Assembly (NCBI RefSeq): GCF_000247815.1
Contig: NC_021673.1
Span: forward strand, 44,038,706-44,102,705
Source of the DNA: Ficedula albicollis
Lineage: Eukaryota > Chordata > Aves > Passeriformes > Muscicapidae
Length of the DNA stretch: 64,000 bases
Reading direction: 5' to 3'
Shown: one piece after another, positions 1-12,620 of the stretch
Numbering within the stretch: position 1 is the stretch's first letter
Layout of the letters: each line of letters starts with the position of its first letter
Notes under the pieces: generated by a model
The model's database searches: none
Told to the model about the DNA's origin: nothing
The model's input: only the letters and a program-made list of their open reading frames with translations
Program-made: the position numbers and the translations under genes

Positions 1-880
1 GGATTTGCTGCCTATTCAGAATAGTTGTCTTGGTAAATAGGAGTACTTTGGAGCCAAGTGCTGGCTCTTCTGGCTGACTTTTCCAGAGCTGTTCCATTCC
101 TGAGCACTGCAGTACAGGAGCAAAACATTATGAATTGAAGCTTAATGAGTCCATTATTCAACTCCTCTCTAGATACAAAATGTCCTAATTTATGGACAAT
201 GTGGAACAGTTGCTGAGTTTTTTTGGCATAGTGAGGGCATCTCTCTGGTCCTCCTCACTATGATTATAACCATAAGAACATAAATATTAAGGACCTGTTA
301 GTTTTCCAACATTTTTCTGCAGCACCCTCAAAAGTCACCAGGAGCATCTATTTTCCAATGAAAAGTCACTTATTGCTGTCAGTGGGGAACCAATGAATTG
401 TTTCTCTGACCTGGCAGTGAAAAGAGACACAGGAATAACTTTGAAAGCAATTTTAGGTATTTCTTCTGCAATTTTTAGGTCAGTTGGGCTAATGCCCTAA
501 ATGGGCATTATGGGCTAAAATAGGGCAGGAATGGCTAAAGCAGTACAGCTTGTGGGCACAAGCAGTTATTGGAGAGAATACAGAAGAGCCTCTGATGGCA
601 AGTTGTAGGCTGAACCTCCTGCTGCACCAGAAGGAACACAGAGAGAAGGATGGAAGACATCTAGGTTTCAATAAGTCACTTTTCTGTCACTGTGGAAGTC
701 CTTTTCAGAGCCTGTAGAGAAAAATAGACTTAAGCAGGCTGCTCAGCTCTCTATCCTCACTCCAGAGGTACCTGGGGACCTCATCAAAGCTGGGGAGTTT
801 GGGAGGAAACCGTGGTTCAAGTGATTTTCAAAAGCTCTGGGAAAAGAAACCTCTTTTGCAATATACTCTCTTTTCTCTAC
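1..880. other. intergenic, nothing recognised
   Basis: I see no exon, RNA gene or recognisable repeat here apart from the six bases CTCTAC at 875-880, which are the left target-site copy of the LTR that follows. Open frames are short and look random. Confidence 0.5.
875..880. repeat. target-site duplication, left copy
   Basis: CTCTAC, identical to 1158-1163, directly abutting the LTR. Confidence 0.8.
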
Positions 881-1157
881 TGTTGCGTGGCGACCTGGTT
901 CAAGCCCGGCATGGCGGCCTCAACCCCAGGCCACTCGGTCCATATGCTCCTGGACACCAACGTGGCGGACAGCAAATGGCGTTTATTGAAGGGTCACAAG
1001 GGTTTTTATAGCTTGGGCAGTCAGTGTCATTTCCTTCTGCTCACGTCCAGCTGAGTGCAGCCTGATACGGGGCAAAGGCCTGACTGTGAGGGGGGAAGGG
1101 GTCCTGATTGACCATACAGCCCAGTATCTTCCGCACACATATCCCTAACTCTCCACA
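881..1157 (-). mobile_element. solo LTR of an endogenous retrovirus
   Basis: Read on the minus strand, the element starts TGTGG and ends CAACA, the usual TGT...ACA form of a retroviral LTR. It contains TATAAAAA (complement of 1003-1010) and, about 20 bases further on, the polyadenylation signal AATAAA (complement of 982-987), so U3, a short R and U5 can be placed in order. It is flanked on both sides by the identical hexamer CTCTAC (875-880 and 1158-1163), a perfect 6-bp target-site duplication. No gag, pol or env sequence lies beside it, so it is the product of LTR-LTR recombination, leaving a solo LTR. At 277 bp it is short, as many avian beta- and alpha-like retroviral LTRs are; 6-bp duplications are typical of that group. 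The family name cannot be given from sequence alone. Confidence 0.85.
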
Positions 1158-1163
1158 CTCTAC
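1158..1163. repeat. target-site duplication, right copy
   Basis: CTCTAC, identical to 875-880, directly abutting the other end of the LTR. Confidence 0.8.
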
Positions 1164-3966
1164 ATGTGCATTTATCTTGTGGTACAGGCTGGAATTATAA
1201 ATCTTAGTCAGAAAGGTAGTCTTCTGAATTGAAATTAGTCCTGAGACTAAGGAGGAAAAGGTTGGCATCCTCCACTTAGTTAATGGTTGATGATAGGTAT
1301 CTTCCAAAGCCTTTGGAAGCAAGCTTACACTCCTTTTTTAGGATGTGATAATTGCCCTCAGGTCTCCACAGGCTATGGAAATAAACTCTGTGTCAGGGTT
1401 TGTGTAGATGCTTGGTATTTAGAAGACTAAATTTGGGTAAAATTAATGTTCTCCTACTGGTAAGATTTTGTTAGTACTTTGGACTAGATCACCACAGATT
1501 GCACCCAGCTTGATCACTGTAACCCCTCATTTGGTATTGCAGCTCATGTTTCTTGGGCATTGCCTTTCCCTAGTGACTTTTTAATCTAATGTTGGCCATT
1601 TTGATTACAGAAGTTTTTCCTTTCTCTCCTTGAAATGACCAGGGCTGTCCAACCTTGTGATGGAGATACCATTTTAACCCCAAAATAGTTTTCCTTTTAT
1701 GTAAACATACATTTCTTTGCCTCTGCTCAATCTGCCTGTATGCCAGATTTTGGCAACCATGACACGAAAAGAACTGTGTGGGACTGGGATTAGAAGAGGT
1801 TGTTGTGCCACAAGAGAAGTCATGAGTGTCTTGAGGAAATGTCAAGCTCCTTGGTGGTAACCGGATTCACCAATTCTGCTGGAACATGGTAAGACAGGGA
1901 TGGGTGTTACAAGCACTTGGAGCCAGCTTTGTGATATGTATTTAGTTGCATGGCACCCAGCCTTCATTTGCCACTGAGAGGTATCAATATCCATGCCTAT
2001 GGTACCCTATCCATGCCTACATTATTTGTGAGTTTCATTTTTGTAGCCTAATTTTCAAAGATATCTGTCTCCTCCAGCCCCAGTGACTAAAATTGTACTT
2101 TGGAGGATTTACTTCCCGTGAATTCTTAAATAATTACTCTATTTATTACACAAGGGGGAAATATTGCTGCTGCATGTAAGAGCTGTGGGATTGGACTCTT
2201 GAGGGTTAAGATTCTCATGGCTACGATCATCTTCCCTGTTTGGTCAGCTCTAACAAATAGAAGACAAGCAGAACATCAGCACACAGTACACAATTACATT
2301 TCTGACACGTTGCATCTTGCTGTGCTATCCCTTCTTAAATCAGAACCTGTTTTCACTGTTATAATTTAATAGAGCATGATATGAAGCCTTGAATAGAATG
2401 TATTTCTTTAAAATTTGACTAAAAATAACTTTCCTTCCACAGTGAGCTTATGTCTTTTTGCTTTGTTTTATGGTCAGTTGACTTTCATTTCACATGTACA
2501 CATATTTGATGAAGGATTCATACAAATGAGATCTCTGAATTATTAATTTACTTTGTGATTTATTTTAATAGTTTCCTTATATGAGTTCTCAGAAGAAGAG
2601 TTATGTAAATGGACATTTTGCAGACATAGCAGTACCTCTTCTTGTACATAAACATAGTCAAGTATATACTTTTATGCTTTCCATTTGAAGGGCAGAAGAG
2701 TTAGTGGCTGCTGAGGAAGAGTTCAATTTACATACTTTTATCACCTCTGGGCTTTGTTAATCTCTGTGACTGTAGGTTTGAAAAATAAGATGTATAAATT
2801 TGTTTACCAGACATAACATAAGGCCCTGCACTAAGAAAATCTGGGCTCTGTTCCTATTGAGTTGGATACCTGGAGTGAAGCTGTAGGAAATGCTCTATTT
2901 TTAATTTTTTCAGCCATCTAAGACAACAAGGGTTCAAGGCCTAACTACATTATCTTCTGCTTCCCAAGGTTTTCTGTTAACTCTGGGAAATGGACATCTG
3001 CTGGGAACTGTCTGTATAATTCCTGGTCAGATGCTTGGCCCCTTCATGCTCCACTTATGTCTTAAATCCCTTTTCTGTGTACAGTGCAACTGGGTTCCTT
3101 GTCCCAGTATGGATTGTCCATTTCTATGACTACACCTTGCAGCACAAAACCTGGCCATTCTAGCAGGCAAATGTTCATGATAAAGTAAAAATAAAAGTAC
3201 TGTTTCAAAGAGAGCTGTATCTCTCCAGATTTTCTCTGCCGTATCTGTCAAAAACCAAATTGCTTAAGGAAGGTGAGAAGGGAATTTGCATTCCCAAAGT
3301 TCAATCAAAGAAAAGAGCTCTGCGCATGCTGCCTCCTTAGCCTGGCATTGGATTGTGGACCGAGTACCAGCAGAGCCCAGGTTTGTTCGGGGGAGCTGTG
3401 ACTGATTATCAACAATGATGGACCTGATTACTCCTACAGCCTGAGGAGACCTGCAAGGGGATTGACACTGGAGGACAGAAAATGCTCGTGGCACAGGTGA
3501 TCTCATTAGAATATTTATTGGTGTAAAATTATTTATTGGTTTCAGTTATATTCCAAGGAAAATCCCTTTGTGACAGGATGCTTCAAGAGCACAAGACCTT
3601 TAACATATTTACTCTGTTAAGGATATTCAGGACCAATGCATTAAATGTGGTGGTGAAAATGAATAAGAAGATTTTAAAAAACGAGAAGGAGAAATAGGAG
3701 CCAGGCTTAGATTTCATATATGTTAGAAGCTGTGCCTATTGACTCAAAAAGCTGTAACATGAGTTAAAAGGATTCTGAGCTTGTTTGCAGAAGGATACAC
3801 TTTCAACAGACTTACAGAAATCTGAACTATTAGAGTAACATTAAGACCGCTTGATTACACTTCACCATATCAATATGACTTTTCACAAAGCATTTGTTGA
3901 ATGACCAGAAATCTGCTGAACAACAGGGTTCAAATATTTCCTCTCACTACTAGGCTGCTATAACAG
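1164..3966. other. intergenic, nothing recognised
   Basis: AT-rich unique-looking sequence. No splice-bounded coding segment, RNA gene or repeat family could be recognised. Confidence 0.45.
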
Positions 3967-4012
3967 AAAAAAAAAAAAAAAAAAAAAGAAAGAAAAAAAA
4001 AGGAAAAAAAAA
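3967..4012 (+). repeat. A-rich low-complexity tract
   Basis: About 46 bases of A broken by a few G residues. Poly-A tracts can mark a retroposed sequence, but I see no recognisable body to the left and no flanking duplication, so I call it simple low complexity only. Confidence 0.8.
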
Positions 4013-7000
4013 GCAAATCAAATCACAGTATTCTGTGCAGTTTAGCAGGGTAGCCAAAATGACATCTGACAAGTGACAGAAGTTCAGCCACGGATTCCTT
4101 TGTCTCTTATTCAAAGGGAAAACAATGGGAAGAGATGTCCTGTTACACTGCTGCACAGTAGTTCCTTTTTTGTACTTTGCACTTGAAAGGAGACATGATA
4201 CTAATCTTCATGGTAAACCTGATCTCCAAAGAGACTTCCACAGAGGGTAAAAGCACTGAGCACTTAAAAACTCTAAATCTTGCAAGACAGTTAAGATTCC
4301 TAATTTCATCACACCATGATAGAGCCAGTCTGTCAGCACTACAATCAGCAGTGTAAGTGCCAAAAGAGTCTCTGGGAAGCCATCCCTCATCACGGACATA
4401 GAGATACCTCAGGAGGTAGGAACATTCCAGTTGACTCAACAGCTTGAAGCTTCCTTCAAGTTCCAGCAGGGACTTCAGAAAGAAAAATCCTGGGTACATT
4501 GAACTTCTGCTAAGAGCATGGTTCTACTTTAAAGAAAAACCCTATGGGAATCTAGCAGAAGAGCTGTGTTTCATAAAAACACCCAGCTAACATAGAGAAA
4601 ATGGTATGGAGCACCATGGCTGAACACTAGAATTGTCAGTGTTACAACCTTAACTCTGTCCCTTGGTCCATCACAGTCCCAGTCTGGCAGGGTGTATTTT
4701 AGGCAGGCTGAAAGGAAATTTCAAACAGTCTGTAGCTTCCATTAACGTGTATCTTAACCTATTTCTCCCAGCACATCTGAAGTCCCTCCCAAGCCAGTGA
4801 TCTTTTGTGTGTCCCATCCCATCATCGTCCTCCCCTCCCTCCCAACACTCTTTCTTTCCTGATACCTTTTTCCTGTGGAGTCTGAGGGAGGGAAAATTCT
4901 GCTCCTTCTCCTTAAATCCCCCATTTATTCTGAAAAAAGATATTATCAAATTTATTATTAACTAAGCATTGCCTGGTTCAGGTGATTCCTGAAGACTATG
5001 CGAGATGGCAGTTTAGAGAACAGCCATGGCTCTACTACCACACCTGGATTATATCTTTTCCTGCTCCAACAGGCAGCAGGAATGTGACACAAATGTTCTC
5101 CTTTCACTGTTGTTAAATTGTGGCCAAGAATGCTACAACTGCAAGTTCATCATCTTAATCAATATTAACAGTAATAATAAGAAAATTTCTACAGGTTAAA
5201 TGGGAAATGTTTTCATTTCAGATGAAGACCTTCAACCAGCACTCCAACCATGAAGTAGATGTCTGCTGGTTGCTCATCATTTTGTCATATTTTAATTCTC
5301 ATTTATAACTGGGCTGTATCTTTAAAAAAAAAAAAAAAATTGTAATATTGGTGGTGAATGTTTTGCTGTATGGCTCATGACATTGGAATGTACTTATATC
5401 CTACCTGAAGAGAAAAATTATTTCCAGTTCTCATCAACCCTTAATAATGTTGTTGTTAACCAATACCCGAGTACAGTATCATAAACTGTGCTGATTTTTA
5501 CTCCTTGCAGACTGCAGATCCCCATTACTTGGGGAGAAAAGGGGGTTATGTAGGTGACTGTCTCCTTTAATTAAGCTATTCAAATCCAATTAGATTTTTC
5601 TAGAGGGTACTTTATCTCATTAGAGTTCTCTCAACTTGAACAATAAAACAAACAAGCAGAAACTACAAACCCAATCTCACTGTTCCCCATGTCACAATAA
5701 GTTAATGTCCTGCTTGCCAGAAAGTGAGCATTGATGTTAACACATCTAGTCAGGCCTGCTTTTGCCTTCATCTAGGCTGGGGAGCAACTCTGATGTTCAT
5801 TAGAGACACTTATCACTGTCACAAGAGAATGGCAAGTCACACCACAGCAGCAGTGGCCCACCATGGTCCTCATATTCCAGCAGCAAGAAGCTGTTAGATG
5901 TAACTTGGCTTGTAGGCAATCACAAGTCTGGCTGATGCATTTAAAGGTGAAGCCAAAGTTCTGCTCTCTATTCAAAAGACACTGTCTGTATGGTGAGAGT
6001 TTAGCACGTGTGAGGATTTCCAGGACTAAGGCTCAACACTGTTGTTTCCCACACAGGATTTCACCCAGCCATGTGGAAGCAAAATGCTGCCACACACCAA
6101 GTTGTTTTGCCATCTGGACAATGCAGGAAGCATTTTGCTTCTCATAAACAGACTGAGATCATCTTTCCTCATTAGCTAGGTCATTGAATGGCTAGCTATC
6201 ATGCCATGTTGTAACATGCACACTCCAATGCCTAATCCCTTCAGACCAATAGCCTCCAAAAGACAAAAATAAGGACCATGGTAAGATCCATAATTTTATA
6301 TTTCTTTGCTGAAAGATGCCCCAAGCTCATGTTCAGTGCTACTTGGCAGTGTAAATGAGCACCATTCAGGTAATTTACTCAGCAGTGACAGTGATTGGCA
6401 GCTCTATGAGAAATACCCAGATGTTCCTGTTCATTTCTTGCCACCTTGCAGGATTCTGGCAGCTGATTGTAATCCAAGAGAGGACTCATAAAACCAGAAA
6501 GAGGGGATAATAAAGGCCAGATATGTTGGGAAGCCCATGAGAATGGGGAACAAGCTGCTCAGTCAATGACTCAGAAACAACCACCTCCCTTAGGAGTAAT
6601 TTTATGTTTGTTTTTTTTTATAGGGCAGAATTTGAATTAATGAGAGACTTGATGGATATAAGTAAAAATATTTCTATTTGGGAACTTGCATAGTCAAGAA
6701 AAATAAGCTAAACAATCTGTGAGTGCTCATAAAAAAGGACAGGCCCTGAACCAGAACAATGCAGGACTTGGCAAGCTGGATCTCTGAACCCTTTTACCCA
6801 TAATAGGTGCAATTGCTGGCATGCAGGTGGAACTGTAGTTGCCAGGGATAGAGCAAACTGAGAACTGGTTTCAAACTGAACATCACCAACAAGCCTGAGA
6901 GAGAGAAAACAAATATGCCAAAGTAGTTTTAAATTAGAGGATTTCAAAACACTTGTCATTGATATCAAAAAAGACAATTTGGCACATAACTCCTTTCCTC

Positions 7001-9589
7001 CTCTGGTCTCTGAGGCAAAGCCTTTGTGTCCGCAGTGCTGTTTTGTACCATATCAGATTCTGCATTAGTACATAATTGCATGTGTAGACTCTCTTTTTTT
7101 CCTGTCCTTCTTCCACAAGTGGTGAAATTGCAAACTATATGGATAAGTAGCAATTTAGAGATCAGCTCTCTCTAATCCTAGTTCCCTTCAGAGCATGGAC
7201 TCAGAAGGGACAGCATGATAGACCTTGCTACTTTATCAGATGACCTGGGTGGAAGCTGAGAGTGCTGTGGAGAGCATAGCTGGAGGCAAACGAGGGGAAA
7301 TAGAACAAAAACCTGTAGGAATTAAATATCTATTTGTTTTGCTTCTGACAGAGCAACGTGTTTGCATGAGACAACACTTTCAGCAAACTTCAGCACCAGG
7401 GTCTGCTTTGTCATGCTGGTGAGCCTTAACAACAGAATTTCCCTGTGATGTTTGAATGATTAAACAGGTTTTGTTTCAGAAACTAGAGGAAGTATTACAA
7501 CTATGATTACAATTATGATTAATGGATGTCATTATACTGCCAATTTCCTAGATGCGTTGTAGCTAATTTTAGGCAACATGTATCAACCCTTTGTGCAGTC
7601 ATAAAGTCATTGGTTGTGAAAACACACCAATGTCTAAGGAATGTGCAGAGCTACAAGATGGGCACATGAATTTTAGATGCCTGAGACAGAGCCTCACTGT
7701 CAATGACATGTCCATACAACACATACCCAGAACCCAGTATGGGCAACATCTGGGGGAGCTGAGTTGGGCAACTCTACAGAGCCCAAAATAACCATGGGGA
7801 GGAGAGCAGAAATAACATGCATCAGACATGCAGTCATTTTGGCTGAGCCCTGAATCCTTCATCCATTCCAAAGACAACTTTGTAGATGACTAAATGAGAG
7901 GTTTGCTTTTAGAATGCAGCATTTACTACTGATTTGAAGGGATGGTGCCACAATTGATAAACTTGACAACCCCTATTTAGTTGGCCCCTCAGGGAGATTG
8001 TGACCCTGGGGAATGATGGTCTTTCCATACTTAAGATTCGGTTGAGCTCCTGAGTGATGCTGCAGAAGTTGCCTCCTAAGCATGTGATGGTGTTATCATC
8101 ACCAACAAAAAAGAGTTTCTGATGATCTCTCCCGTGACCCTTGCAGTTGGATTTCAGTTGCTGTGGATGAACCAGTGATCACTGCCACCATTTTTCACAG
8201 TCTGGGGAGGATAAGGCCTGATGACTGAAGACAAGGAAGTTGAAAAAGGAAGCAACTACTTGGTCCTGTCTTAATTCTGAAAACTTTGCTGATATTTGTG
8301 TTCCTACACCATGTACTCCATGTGTATGCTGGCATGGTTCTTGTTGATGCTCAGACTAATATTAATCAATACAGTCGATTGTTGTGTGTCTGAACATATT
8401 GCATAATATGAGCCACAGGGTTTAACCCACAACCTTGCCTCTGCTAAACTGATCCAAGCAGTCATTCCTGTAAGGTAGAAGCATAGTAGGAGAGATCTGA
8501 GTGGATGGTGACTTTCTTCTCTAGCTGGTGTACACTGATACAAGAAAGCAATCAGACACAAGATTTCTCAAGTCGCCAGTTAGGGTAACATATCATACAG
8601 CTGCTGAACAGTCTGTGTCTTTTGTTCTTTGTCAAATTTCAGGTTTTGCATCAGTAATGTCCCAAGTCAAGATGGGAGTCATCTCATCTGACATCAGATG
8701 TCTCCATCTGAGCTGGCCTTTATCATCAGTGAAGGAGGTACTTGTAGGCATGAGTCATCTGCCCTCTTTGAAATGTCTGCATTGGGCTGAGATGACTCAC
8801 ACTCTTTTAATACAAAGGAAACTCAATCCACAAGCTCAGATAACACCTCAAGATCCTAGACTAGTCCAGCACTATTCTTAAAGTCTTGAGGTGTATCAGT
8901 GGCCCAGTTAACTCCTGGCCTGTCCTTTCTAAATAAAACAAAGCATATGCCCTGAGAATGATGTGCTGAATTCATGCCTACTGAAGTGGGTGCTCTCAAA
9001 CTGGAAATAGCCCAGTTTCAAGTAAAGTATAAATATCATGGAAATAGCTCCTGCCCCTGGCTTCTACACAGCCAGCTGATAGCCAGCTGTATTTTGCTGA
9101 TGTTTTACAGTCACATCTTCCTGTTATCTTTTAAATTATATTTCTCCAGCCACCTTCTACTCCCAATGAGCTACTATGGAGAGACCAAACAAAGCACACA
9201 AAGAGGACACAGCAAAGAGAGAAGCTAAGGCATACAACTAATTCTGCCAGCTGTATGAAAAAAAGTGATTGCCCAAAGGATTTTTCACTTCTGTCTCTTC
9301 TCTTAAAAAAAAAAAAAAGTTATTTATGACAGCAATAGAGACTTCTCCAATAGAGTGATCTTAGTGGGCAGTGTCCATTTAAATTAAATTTTTCTAATCA
9401 AATAGCTAACTTCATCAAGCAGCAAAAATCAATGATTTGTATTAGACACAGACCCAAACTCATTAAGGCTTTATTATTCAAGCATGCACCTCCCTTCAGC
9501 TTTTATCTCCCCTCAAGGGTTTTCATGGTAAAGCAGGCTTTTTTTTTTTTTTTAATTAGCCCTTCTGCCCTGGAGTCTTCTATTTGATT
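4013..9589. other. intergenic, nothing recognised
   Basis: Unique-looking AT-rich DNA with short A or T runs (for example near 5325, 9305 and 9540). Open frames up to 117 codons (8528-8881) lack any recognisable domain, and none has convincing splice sites at its ends. Confidence 0.45.
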
Positions 9590-9840
9590 TTCCAGTATCC
9601 AGGGAAGTATTGTATTTTTTAACTACTCAATCCTTGAATAGAAAATTTTGTCTCTTATTTTTACATTATCAGTGATAATAAAGCCTCGTGGAAGACATTT
9701 TGATAATGCAGAGACAGAAGTGCACAAAGGCAAAGCGACACTTCAAAGGAGCACCAGCTCTGATATTGGAATCTCATTTATCTAAGTCGCTCCTAAAGGA
9801 CAAGTTGGCAATACGCAAGGGTGTAGCTCGCACGCACACA
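9590..9840. promoter_or_regulatory. candidate conserved non-coding element
   Basis: The stretch has the texture of a vertebrate enhancer: no repeat, no coding potential, AT-rich, with GATAA-type sites (TGATAATAAAG near 9672 and its reverse form TTATCTAAG near 9778). This is an inference from composition and motif density only; conservation was not tested. Confidence 0.2.
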
Positions 9841-10879
9841 TGAAGTGGCATGAAAGGCTTTGCTTCCGCAGAGCTACCTGATCCCAGTGCCCTCGAGCTT
9901 GTGGAGATTTATGAATGCTGTTGTTGTATTTTCATTTTTCCTCAACTTTATTTTCATATGGAGAACTAGCTGCCTGCTAAGCTGTTTCTGTGTGTCTTGT
10001 GTGGGACCCAGAAATGGTTGTATAAGGATTATGGTTACTGTATGAGCTGTAATCTGCAGGTTTGCTGCATTCCCAGTATGCTGAGCAGCCTGTGACTGCT
10101 CACCAGCCCATGACTGTCCATCCAGGTACACATCTCAGTGTCAAGGATGCTATGCCTTTGCTGCTTACCTGTGGTGTACCTCATTGACAGGATAACACAG
10201 CAGGCGTTAATAATCAATGTTCATGTATTCAATGGGGATGAGTATATTCCTTATCCACTGGAAATATCACATGCACCTATTCAGGAACTATAGTTTTATT
10301 AATAAGGGCATTACAACATGTTGTCCAAGGGTCTTCTCAAAACTCAATCCACATGCTGGACCAGATTGCTGTCAGTGACTGGTGAATCTGTAGGGTGGGT
10401 AGGAGCACCAGGGAACCTGGAGCGGCTCACAGGGCAGAAGGGCTCATCTGCTGTAGCAGCCAGGGATCCCAGAAGACAAAGAGGTCTAAAACTGCTGTCA
10501 CCTTTTCTATTATTTCCACCCTTTGCACAATAACTCATTGCGTGCCAACCTTGAGTGCCAAGACAGACATTGCACGTCTGTGGCACAAAACAACCTGGTG
10601 CTGAGCTGGGTCAGACAGACACACCCCTGGTAAATTTCCATTCTGGCAGGTAGCTAATGCATCTGTCTCCTTCCCTTTACCAAAGACTTACACTTACCTT
10701 ACCTCTGTGCTTGACAACTGCCAAAGTCTCCATACCTTACTGGAAAACTGTGATGTCAAAACTGAGACCAAGAAGCAAAAGCTTTCAGCAAGACACAAGC
10801 TCAGGAGCTAGTGTGACTGGGAACAAGGCATTTGGTGAAGTTTTACCTCAGTTTTACCTTTCAGACTAACCATCATCAC
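9841..10879. other. intergenic, nothing recognised
   Basis: No coding exon, RNA gene or repeat recognised. Confidence 0.45.
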
Positions 10880-11270
10880 ATGAAGAAAATTCAATGTGAA
10901 CTGTTGGCAAATTGTTCTCCAAAGCACAAGACAGTTTCAGGCAGTAATTTCGAAAGGAAATTGTTCTACTCCTTTTAGTGAAAGAAATGTCTGCAAGCAG
11001 CCATTTAAATGTCTATGCAAATTAATTCATTTTGCTCCTGCTAATGAATTTATCTGTATTCTCCCAAAATCCCCAAGGCCTGGGGAATTTAAGGTTGTGC
11101 ACTGTTTTGGGGAAAACCACAATAATAGCAGTTGAAAAATGGAATTTGTTGAAAGAGTGTCAAAGAACTAAAATTGGCCTGAAATGGCTGTCAGACTGAA
11201 AATTTTTGCTTCGCTTTCTTGGTCCAATCAGCTAATTTTCAAAGTTAATTACTTCTTAGTGTAAGCTTGT
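10880..11270. promoter_or_regulatory. candidate conserved non-coding element with octamer/homeobox site
   Basis: The AT-rich block contains a perfect octamer ATGCAAAT at 11015-11022 that runs directly into TAATT, a composite of POU and homeodomain sites. Further TAAT cores (for example GCTAATGA near 11040 and GTTAATTACTT near 11244) and a CCAAT-type GGTCCAATCAG at 11221 lie nearby. There is no repeat signature and no open frame of note. Lying in the DNA 3' of MTURN it could be a distal enhancer, but this is inference without alignment. Confidence 0.25.
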
Positions 11271-12264
11271 CAGAAGCAAGCCCCAGCCCAGCACAGAGAG
11301 CTCTGAATTGTGCATTAATTTTCATACGTACCCTGTATGTTTTTATATTTTAATCAGGTTGCTGCAGAATTCCTGACTCATCCTGCCAGAACTTTCCCAA
11401 AAAAACAAGACTTAAGGCAGAGCTTAGCACCATCCTGCTCCCTACATGGGTTTGGAGATAGTTTTCTTCATTCTGCATCACCAGTATGGGAGATAATTTT
11501 CCCCTACAGTTGTGCAAGTTTCTCTGCTTCGCATTCCAGCAGGATGCACACATGAAGGGAGAGGGCTGGCAGCACAAGCAGGTGCCTGGCTTTGCAGTGC
11601 CCCCATGTCTACACATTTCTCTTTGTTCTTCTATCTTTTTGTTCTCAGTTTTTCCATGGGTGTCAGTTCAGCAGTGGAATTTGGTACGTTTCCTCATCTG
11701 AACCTCTGTGATTTTGGTGGGCACAGAAAGCCAAGTCAGGCTAGCTCATGTTCTTCTGGGAAGTTTTGTACTGTACTGGACAGTAAGTGGAAGTCTCCAG
11801 AGTGGAGTGTCCCTGGTGCTTGTTCCGGCCTGTGATGGGAATTCCCAACCTCTCAGACTTGACACCTTACCTTCATGTGTAAGCACTTCTAACCCTAGTC
11901 AAAGCCAGTCAAGGCTGCTTCTTGTCATAAATCACAGATCCTTGGTAATGTAAGGAGCCCCTGGGAACACAGGTTTCATAAATGTGTGACCCAAGGATTT
12001 CATGTGCTCCATGTTCAGAAGGTGGCTGGCTGGCAAACTGAAGAATATGGTACTTTTGAAATGCCATGGATAGCATTTTTAATACAGATAATTTGCTAGT
12101 TGACTGAAAGGGAAGCTTGTCTTTTTAGCTGAACCATGATTAAAACCATGCCAAATATACCAGCTATGCTTGGTATTAAAAACAAATACTTGGCTCTCAG
12201 GAACTCTTTAGATCATTAGCATATCTAAAGTGCCTCAGGAAACAGGACTGCCTCAGGCCTTTAG
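11271..12264. other. intergenic, nothing recognised
   Basis: Overlapping short frames in several phases (for example 11512-11835) have no recognisable domain. No repeat seen. Confidence 0.45.
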
Positions 12265-12620
12265 TATCCACATAGTCTACCCTTCTGCTCTGTGATAGAA
12301 TCAATTAGATGCAAACTAGACTTTTGACAAGAGTTTTTCTAGTCTGCTCTTAAAAACCTTTAGTGACAGAGACTTAATTGGCACCCAGGAAATCTCCCCC
12401 AGTGTCTCACAATGTCTAGAGTTAGGAAACTTAATTTTCTGGTCTAAGTCTCCCTTGCTGAAGTTTAAGTTCACTTTTCCTTGTCCTGCCTGTAGTGGAA
12501 AGACTATTCCCTGCCTCATCATCATGTTTGAGGGCTGCAGTCCTCATTCTAAATCTTCTGTTTTCCTTTCTGGTCTTACTGGCCCATTTGTACAGTCTTT
12601 TCTTATTTGTAGTGTTATTT
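12265..12620 (-). mobile_element. old CR1 LINE 3' fragment
   Basis: On the minus strand this reads as the 3' part of CR1: the end of the reverse-transcriptase frame, with the 'lysine-leucine-asparagine-leucine' stretch near 12475, a degraded GEI-W-VP segment, then phenylalanine-lysine-serine-arginine-leucine, followed by the untranslated region. Divergence is high and frameshifts are present, so it is an ancient subfamily shared with reptiles rather than a recent avian insertion. The exact subfamily is not assigned. Confidence 0.7.

Noticed and set aside
3967..4012. Poly-A tail of a processed pseudogene
   Set aside because: No recognisable gene body upstream and no flanking duplication.
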